From: Neoscytalidium dimidiatum
Lineage: Eukaryota; Ascomycota; Dothideomycetes; Botryosphaeriales; Botryosphaeriaceae
Direction of reading: 5' to 3'
Assembly: GCA_037367355.1 (NCBI GenBank)
Contig: CM074698.1
Coordinates: forward strand, 2,232,001-2,296,000
DNA: 64,000 nt
A program made the position numbers and the translations under genes. Positions 33,553 through 43,893 of the stretch are shown here, in pieces. Numbering within the stretch: the stretch's first letter is position 1; each line of letters starts with the position of its first letter. Under the pieces are notes generated by a model. It was not told the DNA's origin and did not search any database. It saw only the letters and a program-made list of their open reading frames with translations.

Positions 33553-34443
33553 GCTTTTTCAAAGCATTTGCTACACACCTTCCTTCAAGAGTAGATTTCA
33601 TTTGATAGATTAGATGGAGTTTTCGGTTGGATTCGGGAAGGCTTATGCCTTTGTATTTAGCAAACAATAACAGAGAACTCCTCTTAAATATGTTTAGAAC
33701 GAACGTGACAAGTAACTGCAAACAGGGGGAGAAGTACGGCCGAATGAACTTACTTACAAACTTAGAAACCAGCCGCTTCCTACACTGAAGTTTACTAATG
33801 CCAAAGTTCTCTCTTATGTTTAGGAGAAGCTGCTGAAGAGAAGATACTAACACCATGTTCAATGCTCAGCAGACAGATTTTTGCGACATAAAAGTGGAGA
33901 CTTTTGGAGTCTTACGGAGTTGTTTTAGCATACTTGACCTGGCGCCTTAATACATCCGAGTGTGCCAAGTCCAGCGCTCGGTTTGCCCGAAATGGAACAC
34001 CGGAAGGTGGGACTTTCATAGAACGGGAACACTACTTCTTCGGGCTATGCATGCTGGGAGGGAAGATAAGAGCATCATTATTGGTGAAGGCGGGTTGCTA
34101 GGTAAGACGAAGCGGACACAACCTCGGATAATCGTACGTTTGGTAACGGATTGGGAAATCCGTACGCGACCTCAGCGACCTGAAGACATAAAGTTGTTAG
34201 TAGTATAAGTTTTCCTTGACGTCAGCGCACATGCACCGATGAGCTACTTGTTTTCTGTTCCTTTTTTCTTCCTTTTCTCTACATTTTTTTTCTTTTTTTT
34301 TTTTGGCGGGAATTGTGGAAAATTACATTGCTAGTCTTCTATTTCGATGCGGCCGAATGGGCCGCGGATATATCCTTAAATGATGGCAGGATACTCACCC
34401 GCTCAACTATCATCACCTCATCACTCATGGCGGCTCGCGTCAT
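33553..34443. other. Intergenic between convergent genes
   Basis: 891 bp between the precursor stop and the stop of the minus-strand dehydrogenase. T-rich tracts at 34260-34305 could serve as polyadenylation context. No gene seen. Confidence 0.45.
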
Positions 34444-35659
34444 CTATGCGCGCTTGCCGAAGACCTTGTCGTAACCAACCAACGTGAACCGAAAGCGCAC
34501 ATTGTCATTCTTGTAGACGCGCTCGACAGCCTGTTTGCAGCCCTCCTCAGAAATATCGATTGTCTCAACCCAGCTCTTGACGTTTTGCTTAGCAGCGAGA
34601 TCCAACATCTCTATCATCTCAGGGCGGTTGCCAATGTGGGAGGCGCCCATGAAGCAGCCATTGGGAGCAAAGGCCTGAGCCTGAATCTGGGGGAGCGGGT
34701 TGTCGGGGAAGCCGACCATGTGGAAGGTGCCGTTAACCTTAAGGGTGCTGAAGTAGTCGGGGAGGTTGAACTTGTCCGTGGCATCGGCAGTATTGATTAT
34801 GAAGTCGAAAGTGAACTTCCAAGGTTCAGCCCAGTTCTTCTCTTTAGTCACGATGAAGTCTTTGGCGCCCAGCTTGAGAGCGTCCTCCTTCTTGTTGGGG
34901 CTGTGAGAGATTGCGTAGACCTCAGCTCCGAGAGCCTTCGCGAAGAGGATACCGAAGTGGCCAAGACCGCCGCTGCAAATTGTTTAGCTTTCGGCGCAAA
35001 TGCGGCCGAGGATGATACAGAACACTCACATTCCAACAATGCCGATCTTCTTGCCAGGACCAGCTCCTAGCCTCTTGAGAGGGCTGAAGACGGTCAAACC
35101 AGCGCACAGCATGGGGGCAGCCAAGCTGGTCTCAAGCTCGTCGGGGATCTTGAATGTGAAGTATTCGTGCGCGCGAACATGGCTGGAGTAGCCACCCATG
35201 GAGATGGTTCCATCCGGATAGGGCGCGCCATAGGTGTCAATGGAGTTCGGGCAGTAGTTTTCCTGGTCGGCCTTGCAGTTGCCGCAGGTCAAATCGGCAC
35301 TGATCTGGGCACCAACACCGACACGATCTCCGACCTTGATGGTGGTCACATCCTTGCCGACCTTCACGGCCTTGCCAATGATCTCGTGGCCAACACAGAG
35401 CGGGAGAGGAATATCGGAGCCCCAGCCACCGGTGATGGTATGGACGTCGCTGGCGCAAACACCGCAGGCGTCAATGGCAACGTCGACATCGCGGTCACCG
35501 AAAGGCTTGAGCTTAAACTGTTGGAATGAGGGGCAGTCAGCGAAGGTGGGGCTTCGGCGGGAACGTGAAGCGAGGGCGGCCGACCTCTTGCTTGGTGAAC
35601 TTGCTCCAGTTCTTGATGTCAGTGACGCAGAAACCCTCGGCAGTCTCGGGATAAGGCAT
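34444..35659 (-). CDS. NADP-dependent zinc alcohol dehydrogenase (ADH6/7-like)
   Basis: Medium-chain dehydrogenase/reductase of the cinnamyl-alcohol type. Exons 35659-35585, 35517-35030 and 34972-34444 join in phase to 363 aa, normal length. The catalytic zinc site is seen in IDACGVCASDVHTITG (Cys) and CVGHEIIG (His-Glu). The structural zinc loop has CGNCKADQENYC. The Rossmann motif is GIVGIGGLGHFGILFAKAL, split by intron 2. Such enzymes reduce a wide range of aromatic and aliphatic aldehydes with NADPH in the cytosol. It lies convergent to the RiPP precursor and head-to-head with a second dehydrogenase. A part in the RiPP pathway is possible but unproven; it looks like a general detoxifying enzyme. 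Confidence 0.9.
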
Positions 35660-36920
35660 GATTGCGGCTGTGGACAAGAAGCTGGCTAGAAGTTGAGCGA
35701 GAGTGGACTGTGAGGTGGGAAATTAGGAAATGATGTCGCGGGGCGGAAGAAATGGAGGGGGAGGGGCTTTAATACAGCCGGCACGCGGCAGGCGTCAGTG
35801 ATATCATGCCGGTCGCGCCAATTGAACCGATGCATGAAATGTGTGGGCTGGAGCGAGCCTGTGAGCCCGTACCAATCGCGATCCTAGACAATGGGTTTCC
35901 TGGATGCGCATCATAGATCGGTTTCCTGGCTGGGAGATTTGACCCGCAGCGGCGCCGACTTCCGACTCCGCGGCCGACCCTTATCCCAACATTGATCCAC
36001 AAGAACAACTTGATGGAGAGCTCACTCCTCCACTGCTGCTGCTGCGACTCGTGTCGCGGCGGTGGAGCTCTGGCAGTAGTTGCGGGCTCAGCAAAAAAGT
36101 GTCGAGCAGCCCCGCGGGAGACGTCATTTTGCCACCAATCACAACGGCATCCGCGCCGTCGCTGCGTGGCTGCTCTGGAAACAAACCCCGCGCACCGCTG
36201 CCACTGCTCCGGCTAGCGCGGTTGCTGCGTGCTGCGTGCTCAGACGGTCTGGCTCGCTCGGCTCACTTGTCCGTCCCAGCGCCGGGCCGTTGTCGCAGCT
36301 TACGGCTTTTGAAGTCCGATAATGGAGGGGGCTTACGGGCAAGCAGGCCGAAGACAAGCGGCAGCTCTGACGGCGTCGCGCTGTGTGCTGCCCCGCGTTC
36401 GGCTCACTTTCCACCGCAGGGACCCCACGTCGACATCGCTGCAATCTTGGCCAGACTCCCATCTGGCCATCCCAAGCGCGCCAATCAGGTGCGCACCTCT
36501 CCGGCGCGGAAAAGGACGACCTCCGCGATGCGTTCTCCAGGTCGCGCGCCCCTGCTCGGCTTCCGTCCAAAGCCCCGCCCCGCGGCGTCACGCGCCACCG
36601 TCTTGGGCTCTGTGTCGTGACAGCCTCCCCTCCCTGTCTTCCCCAGATTATCTCCCCAAATCGGCATACCGAAGGATTGCGGGGTGATCCGCCCGCAAAC
36701 TCCCTTTGGGAATCCCGTCTTCCGATAGCTTGCTTTCCCTTCGCGATGTCTCCGGCAACTACGTTGACGCCGTCATGCCCAAACGCGGGGAACCACACGG
36801 AGTTCCTCTTGGTATAAAAGCACCCGCGCGACCTCCCGCGGTGCGGATGTGGGGTGGCATTGCCAGATCATTCGCCAGGCGAGGACTATGCTCGAAAAAC
36901 TCAAGAGCCTAGCCACCAGA
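35660..36920. promoter_or_regulatory. Divergent promoter of two alcohol dehydrogenases
   Basis: 1.26 kb, GC-rich at 36040-36640, with long overlapping open frames on both strands that show no family resemblance and are best read as composition artefacts. A TATAAAAG box lies near 36813, about 105 bp before the plus-strand start, followed by a short upstream ATG frame starting at 36847. Confidence 0.5.
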
Positions 36921-38272
36921 ATGGGTTCAAACGCCGACAAGACCATGAAGGCCGTGCGCTTCCACGGCCAGCGCGATCTCAGGCTGGAGGATATTCCAGA
37001 GCCAAATGTAGGAAAGGGTCAGGTCAAGGTCAGTCGGGCCTTGTGTCTCCTGCTGGCATTCCGGCGAGATGCTGACTTTACAACTTACACAGCTGAAGCC
37101 AGCCTGGGTCGGCATCTGCGGGAGTGGTATGGCGCCTCATCCGTCCTCGGCTGTGTTGCACAGCATTTTCCCTCCGCCTTCCCACCAATGCCAGCACCGC
37201 CACTGAAGACGCGTCCTGCATGCTGCTCGTGCTTTGCCGACTGACCATTGACAGACTTGCACGAATATCTCGGCGGCGCAAGCATCTGCCCCACTACCCC
37301 TCATCCAATCACCGGCGAGACCGTCCCTGTCACCTTTGGCCACGAGTTCAGTGGGGTGGTCGAAGAAATTGGCGAAGGGGTTACCGACTTCAAGGTCGGG
37401 GATCGCGTCTGCGTGCAGCCTATCATTTATGACGGGGACTGCGGCGCCTGCACTGAGGGATTGATCAACTGCTGCTACAAGAATGGCTTCATCGGCCTGA
37501 GTGGCTGGGGCGGAGGTCTCGCCGAACATATCGTTACGCCCCAGTCGTGCCTGTACAAACTGCCCGAAAACGTGTCGCTCGAAATCGGCGGTAGGCATCA
37601 GCATTTCCCGAACGCGCGGCCACTCAGCCACGAGGATCTAACAAGCAGATAGCTCTCATCGAACCCTTGGCTGTCGGTTGGCACGCTGTGAACATCTCAC
37701 CATTCAAGCCCGACAGCTCCGTACTCATCCTCGGCGGCGGACCAATAGGGCTCTCGGTGATCCAAGCCCTACGTGCTCGCGGCGCCAGTAAGATCATCGT
37801 CTCCGAAGTCTCTCCTCGCCGAAAACAGTTCGCAAAACAGTTCGGTGCCCACTACGTACTCGACCCTACCAAGGATGATATCCCGGCAAGATGTCGCGAG
37901 CTCTGTGAGAACCAAGGCGTCCACGTCGTGTATGACTGTGCCGGTGTACAAGCGGGCTTGGATGCGGCTGTGCAAGCAGTGCGCGCCAGGGGTACTATCG
38001 TCAATATCGCCATTTGGGAAAAACGCTGCAGTATCTTCCCTAATGACTTTTGCTTCAAGGAGCGGTCTTACATCGGCGTTGCCACTTACCAGGCCGGTGA
38101 CTTCCAAGCTGTTCTGGACGCCATCAGTGAAGGTAGACTGAAGCCACAGGACATGATCACGAAGAGGATCGAGTTGAATGAAGTCGAGGCAGAGGGTTTC
38201 AAGACCCTGATCGAGGACAAGGATAACCAGGTGAAAGTCTTGGTGAAGGCAAACCATCTAGATGTGAACTGA
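36921..38272 (+). CDS. 2,3-butanediol dehydrogenase-like zinc dehydrogenase
   Basis: Medium-chain zinc dehydrogenase of the butanediol/sorbitol dehydrogenase group. Exons 36921-37028, 37093-37126, 37255-37590 and 37653-38272 join in phase to 365 aa. The N-terminus reads MKAVRFHGQRDLRLEDIPEP after a short extension. The catalytic zinc Cys is in VGICGSDLHEYL and GHEFSG supplies His-Glu; CGACTEGLINCC is the structural zinc loop. The cofactor loop is LILGGGPIGLSVIQ, followed by a Ser-Glu (VSEVSPRR), pointing to NAD rather than NADP. It oxidises vicinal diols or reduces acetoin-type ketones in the cytosol. An in-frame ATG at 36888 could add 11 residues. Earlier intron ends were chosen by phase, the last one (CAGATAG) being the least canonical. 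Confidence 0.87.
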
Positions 38273-39964
38273 TCCTGAAAGGCTGCCAAGAAGCGTGACG
38301 AGCGTAAGTGGCGAATCCCCTAACATTCGATTCTGTTCTCCGCTGTATGATTCTACAAATTGTATATCAGAGAGAGGGGATCATATCCCCCGTACGTCAA
38401 GTCTATATCAATATACTTCTTACCGCAAAGAAACTATTTCCGTACTTTCATCTTTCTCACTGTGTAGTCTCCGGCTTTCGACGTCCCGCGGTTTGACTGA
38501 ATGGCACAATGAACCCGTACGATCTGCTGAACCGAAACTAATTTAGTGCTGCGGATTTCGATCTCTGTGACGTAAAAACAAATTGGATGGAAAGACATCC
38601 GGTCTAAAGACTCGGGAGAAACAGCAGCGGCTTTGTGCCGTGCGGGCCGATTGCTCCATGATGTGCGCCCATCGGCTGGGAACTTGCTTGGGGAGGTTGT
38701 AGCTGGAGTTTGGAACATGTCGAGCCGCGTATGGACGGCCTCGCTCTAGTGTCAGGCTATGCCGCAACACTAACGGCCTTGATGATTTGCGCCAGATGAT
38801 CGTTGCCTTAGCTTCGTGACGTTATGAGGACTGGATCCTTTTTTTTTTTTTTTTTCCTTTTAGATGGACTTCTTTGTTTTGTTCATTAACGACTGTAAGT
38901 GGCTCTAGATTATATCCGCAGCGCTTATACGAGGGTAAAGCCCCATCGTTCTTTTGCAAGTCAAGTTGCGGGTCTGCAATTGATCTTTCTGGAAGAGTTC
39001 CCGCAGAGCAAAGCCAACTCTAGTCAGCCAGGTCAAGTTTTTAACCGCGGGCCAATGTCGTCAAGCAGGACTGAAGCGAAATGAGTGCCGAACCGTCTCT
39101 GTACATCCCGCGCGAATCAAGACGACAACGTACCCATGCAGCCCTAGCGAGGGCGGGCCGCCGAACGGGGTAAAACAGGGAATTTGCTGGGCGGGAGATG
39201 GGCGACAAGGGGAAGCTGCAGAGCGCGTTGTACAGTCGCGTCATCGCAAGATCATGATCGCAGCGGCAGGTCACTTCAGCGACAAAAGATGGATGGACGG
39301 GTGTCTGGTTGACAGGCGTAACGCAAACCAAAAGGCGAGATGGTAGCGACGCCACGGTTTCCCGAGGAGTGTTCGGATTGCGCAGTTGCTGTGACGTCGG
39401 ACGTTGATTGCGCTCGGTTTCGGGGTCCAGGCGCAGCTGAAGGTTCTGCGCCAGGCAAATTGCAGGCAAAGCGAGGTTGGCAGACTTCCTCGGCGAACTC
39501 AGGCTAAGAGCTGCTGCCAATGGTCTTTGTCGGAGTCGCCCTCGTCGATGGCGATGCCGCGAAAACTGCTGCGCGCACACAGCCTTGATCGAGGCCATCG
39601 CAGCTGAAGCGCCACAGTGGCTCAGCAAGCTAGACCAAAGGCGGCTTTGCGCGTGATGGGGCCTGGCTCCCGGTGCTCCACATGACGTCTTGCCTGCGGC
39701 GATCACCACACCAGCCTGGAGAGCGCAGCGACACAAATTGTGGACTGCCCTGGTCGCGCCTGTAACTGATCGCTGCGTCATTTTGTGCCCTGTCACACAT
39801 TTAACCTCCCAGACCCTCCCGCCCGTCCTCCTGGCTTGGCTATTTGCTGCCACGCATACCAGAGCTAAACCCAGCCTCCCGCCGGAGCACACTTCGCCCT
39901 CGCCGAACTCGCACCCTTTCATCTGCAACATCACCTCCTCGCCGCTGCGCGCAACACCATCGCC
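38273..39964. other. Long gene-free stretch
   Basis: 1.69 kb. A poly-T tract lies at about 38849-38866. A minus-strand open frame of 297 codons (39934-39041) has Cys/Arg-rich, patternless content and I reject it. The last few hundred bases are the promoter of the next gene. Confidence 0.45.
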
Positions 39965-40908
39965 ATGGGTTTCTTCGGTCGCCTCCTCGGGACTGTCCCG
40001 TACATGCTGTGCTTCTGCTGTGCGGCCATCATTCTGGGCTTTTACTCATACTTCCTGGCCGTGCAATCCGACCGCGACCGCACCATCCCCAATTGGCAGA
40101 AGGCCGTTGAGGGCATATCGGGCGTTGCAGTCCTGTACACCATCCTTGCCATTGTTCTCACGCCGTGCCTCGGTGGCATTCGCATTCTCGCCTTCCTCGG
40201 AATGATTCTGGATGTCGCTTTCGCCGGCGGTTTCATTGCCATCGCCGTTCTGACTCGGGATGGTGCTGACAGCTGCAGCGGCATTGTCGATACCCCTCTT
40301 GGTCGCGGTAACGCCGACACTGGCGAGGGTTTCGGCGATAATGGCTTTGGGACTGGCAATGGCGAGCAGGTCACCTACCAGGCTCGCTATGGTACTGTGT
40401 GTCGCTACAACAAGGCTTGCTTTGCTGTATCGATCATTGGAGTGTAAGTGTAATTACTCTCTAATATGTCCCGTCAATTGTGCTCACATAATGCCGTAGT
40501 TTCCTCTTTCTCTTCGCTGCTGTCTGCCAATTCTGGTTCGCTCGCCGCCACCAGAAGGAGAAGCGCTACGGCCCTTCGCCTGCCAACAACTACACCTCTG
40601 GCAGTGGCAGGCGTGGTGCTTTCTGGAAGCGTAACCGTAGGGGCACTGTCGACAACGGTGACTCCGAGCTTGGCGCCTACGGCGCTGGTGCTCCCGCCGC
40701 GAGCGCGGTTGGCGGACCCAACGTCGATACCAGGCCCAGCCATGAGACGGCCTACACTGGCTCGACTGTTGCTGGTAACTCCACCAGATACGACGCCTAC
40801 AAGCCGGACTCTGGCTACAACGGAAGCTACGCTGCGCCCACCAATGGAGCCATCACCAACACTTCCAACCCATATGGCTACGAGAAGACGAACCCGCACA
40901 ACTTTTAA
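39965..40908 (+). CDS. MARVEL-type four-helix membrane protein
   Basis: Exons 39965-40443 and 40500-40908 join in phase to 295 aa. Four hydrophobic helices: residues 10-33 (VPYMLCFCCAAIILGFYSYF), 45-68 (GISGVAVLYTILAIVLTPCL), 72-95 (ILAFLGMILDVAFAGGFIAI) and 152-178 (ACFAVSIIGVFLFLFAAVCQ), the last spanning the intron. The loop between helices 3 and 4 is long, Gly/Asn-rich and has cysteines (SCSG, VCRYNKACFA) that may form disulphides. A hydrophilic cytosolic tail of about 110 residues rich in Gly/Ser/Tyr/Asn follows. Typical of fungal MARVEL proteins linked to eisosome or membrane-domain organisation; no specific name is justified. Confidence 0.8.
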
Positions 40909-41745
40909 GTTGCTTTTGACGAAGAGAGTAGAATGAGTTGATCGCAGAGAAGAGCCTGTTGATGACTGTTGTCGGTCGTCATGGAGACTCGGAATTCCTT
41001 ACGCGAAACCTGCAGCCGTGTAACTAGGTTGCACGGTCCGCCTACCTACATTCTTGATTGTGTTACGAAAATCACTGGATACCACTGCTCGGCGCTAAAT
41101 GTTATGATTGAAAAGCGCGCAGCTTTATATGAGACAGTGCCTACGGGCGCAGATGAAGGAGCAGTACCTAATGACATTACTATGAGGCGGAAACGAATGG
41201 GGATTGTTAATGATGTCGGAATAGTCCATTGCACCCAATGAGAATTTCTTTTTCAGAATGCATTCGCTATCAGTAAATGCTGTGTGGTATTGACTCTCCT
41301 CGACGGTGCATGAAAGGGAAACTACTTTCCCCTGAACCCATATCTGCCCACGCAGTCTCCGCAGCGGCCACTAGTGATGTACCCATCCGTATCCACCATG
41401 ATGACTACGCATGACCAGTTAGGCGTGCTGTTGCGGTGTGCGTCTTGTCTTCCTTTTCCCCGTGCGCGCGACGACGATCCCCTCTGGCTAGCCCACACAA
41501 CAGCATTTTTCTTCCCTGAACAGCATGTCTGGGCCCCACCAGTTCGCACCGCCACAACCGTGACCTGACTTAAGCATGCTTTTCCTCCACCAAGTCGTCG
41601 TGCTTTCCACTCGCATGCACGCATCTTCTGATTTCGTTTCTTAATACCCGTCTGACCGGTTGTTCGGTGATGCGGTCCCCGGATCCAGCGTCCTGCAGCA
41701 AAATGGTTTTCCCTTTTCCGCCCTTCCCTCGACGCTGGCCTCCCA
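40909..41745. other. Intergenic between convergent genes
   Basis: 837 bp between two stop codons (MARVEL protein and CENP-S). No gene seen; open frames are short and patternless. Confidence 0.45.
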
Positions 41746-42324
41746 TCATCCGCCCCTCCCTCTCCCCCTTCCTCGCCCTCGACCACCGGCACCTCTCGCC
41801 GCTCCTCCCCGCCCTCCTCCTCCTCCTCCTCCTCTACCCCGACCCGTCGCCCCGGCACTCCTGGCTTCGGTCGTCCCACGTTCAGCGCGGTACTCGTCGA
41901 CGAATTGGCGCAGCAGGGCCTCCAAGCCATCGTTGCGGCGCGCCAGCAGCAGGACGTCGGACGTGTTGACTTGGGTGCGGCCGGCGTGGCGGGCGAAGGT
42001 GGAGAGGTCACGGGAGGCGGATGCTGATGGGTTGCAGATGTGTCAATTCGCCAATAGATAACGGCGGTGCGAGGTTTTAGCGGGTTTAGGAGGGGAACTT
42101 CGTTTGTTACCTATCTGCGTCCAGACCAGCTCGGTCAGCGCGCCGATGAATTGCGGCGTCGCGTTGTGATCTTTGAGCTGACATTGCTGGTCTACGAACT
42201 GGCCGATGCTGTACCAGAGGGCGGATTTGAGGCGCTATGGGCGGTCAGTGCGTCTGGACCGAGAGGGTCGGGGGCATTCGCTGAGCGTTACCTCCTCCTT
42301 CTGTGCTGCGTCGTCGTCGGCCAT
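41746..42324 (-). CDS. MHF1: CENP-S / MHF1 histone-fold protein
   Basis: Histone-fold subunit that pairs with CENP-X (MHF2); the complex works with the FANCM/Mph1 helicase in fork repair and at the kinetochore. Exons 42324-42292, 42234-42111 and 42023-41746 join in phase to 144 aa. The histone fold is clear: ALWYSIGQFVDQQC, then TPQFIGALTELVWTQI, then DLSTFARHAGRTQVNTSDVL and LLARRNDGLEALLRQFVDEY. After the fold the protein ends in a 30-residue Arg-Gly-rich tail (GRGRGGGGGGRGG and onward), which is unusual for this family and suggests nucleic-acid binding. Small, easily missed gene. Divergent from PGA2, 325 bp apart. Confidence 0.85.
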
Positions 42325-42649
42325 GGTCTTGGTGTTGAAGTCTGAGCCGGCAACGCGGTTGCGGACGACAGGTAGAGCGGGAAGACGCGACGGGGCGCGT
42401 CCTGGTGGAATGTGCGGAGCAGCAGGGGTGGGGCGCGTCGCCGAACCGTGCCCGTTGCTTGGCCGGTTCTCGCCCCACACGCTACTCGGGAGCTGGAGCT
42501 GGACCAGAGAGAGAGAAAGCTGCCCGCCTTGCCTACGAGAGATTGCAATTTCAAAACGACAGAGCACCGGGTCACCGTAAGTAGGGAGGGTGCGCAGCTT
42601 CTCACACCATCTTCCGGATCTGACGGCCTGTGAAGAAACGACAGTCGCG
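42325..42649. promoter_or_regulatory. Compact divergent promoter MHF1 / PGA2
   Basis: 325 bp between two divergent housekeeping-type starts, GC-rich, no TATA box seen. Confidence 0.5.
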
Positions 42650-43191
42650 ATGGCGGCGCAGCAGCACGATGGCAGCCCGCAGCCTTCGGACATTCTCTCG
42701 CTGCTCTCCACCTGGGGCAACAACTTCACGACTCAGACCTCGAAGGCCGTGCGTTTACCCTCTCCACTTGCTGACGATGAGGCCCGCCGCTAACGACCGC
42801 CCAGTTCAGCCAGATGCGCACTCAGGACTACATACGGCTCGTCGTTATCATCGGCGGCTACTGTCTGCTGCGGCCTTATTTGATGAAGCTGGGCGCCTAT
42901 CTGCAAAGGAAACAGCACGCATCCGACTCGAAGTTAAGCGCAGACGATGACACAACTGCCGGTGCGAAGCTGACAGCCAATGACCTGCGCGGACGCAAGA
43001 ACCAGCCCAAGATCAAGATACCAGGCGTGGACAGCGGCAGCGAGGACGAGGACAAGAATGATTGGGGCCGCGCTGCCAGGCTACGCCAACGCAAGTTCGT
43101 TCGGCAAATGTTGGAGGTGCATGAGCAGAAGCTGCACGAGCAGGCCGAGGCCGACAGCGATAAAGACATCGAGGAGTTTTTGGTTGACTGA
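42650..43191 (+). CDS. PGA2: PGA2-like ER membrane trafficking protein
   Basis: Small ER membrane protein; in yeast Pga2 is essential and needed for processing of Gas1 and alkaline phosphatase. Exons 42650-42748 and 42805-43191 join in phase to 161 aa. One membrane helix at about residues 43-60 (YIRLVVIIGGYCLLRPYLMK) is followed by a charged region with GRKNQPKIKIPGVDSGSEDE and DWGRAARLRQRKFVRQMLE, then an acidic end EEFLVD. This order matches the family. The start has a good context. Function in this fungus is by family only. Confidence 0.82.
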
Positions 43192-43893
43192 ACTAACCCT
43201 ACACGTGAGATTTTTTTTTTTCCTTTCCTGCATCCAGGTGGCGTACGGAGTATGGACGCAACAGGAACGAATGAGGTGGCGGGGAGGCATTTGGATCCTT
43301 GAAAGGGTTTTGGCGTCTGACGCTGGACAAGTCTTTAACACGATCGCGATCCCACGTCATCTGTGAGTAAAGCAATACCCAAGTTTTCTTTCTTTGATAC
43401 AGTAGTCGTCCTCCCCCAGCCACACGATTGTTGTAGAGCCGCATCGTCTTCTCATCGTCGCGTTCTGGGCGAAGGCAGGGAGAGCATTCCTGGATCAAAA
43501 AAAGAGCAAGGAATGTATCCCTTTCACCTCATATCTGCAGGGACCGTACCACCGCCACCTAAGACACCTGCGGATGACCGACATCTTCTGACAGGTCGCG
43601 ACAAAAATGCAATGCTCTGGCCAGAAGAGGCCGCGGCCACTGTGGCTAAGCCTGCCCTTGGCACCTTCGTCCTACTCTTCTCCGACGCAACTGACCATAT
43701 TGTTTCCTGCGTGTGAATTCCATTACGTGCAGGTGCCTCCGTGCAGGATGGTGACCGACTGATGCTTCCCTTGCTGTCGTTCCCTTAAGACCTGCATCTC
43801 TTCTGTCCGCCACCGCGAATTCCCGCTCCTCGTCCAGGTCTCCCCATCACGTTCGTTCTATGGTTGCGTTTGCTTTTTTCCAGAATTGCCATC
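43192..43893. other. Intergenic
   Basis: 702 bp between PGA2 and the LPMO gene. A T-run at 43210-43220 lies in the 3' region of PGA2. No gene seen. Confidence 0.45.

Noticed and set aside
36051..36798. Long open frames on both strands between the two dehydrogenases
   Set aside because: They overlap each other in GC-rich DNA, have no family resemblance and lie in a divergent promoter.
39041..39934. 297-codon minus-strand frame
   Set aside because: Cys/Arg-rich, no domain pattern, overlaps promoter-like GC-rich DNA.
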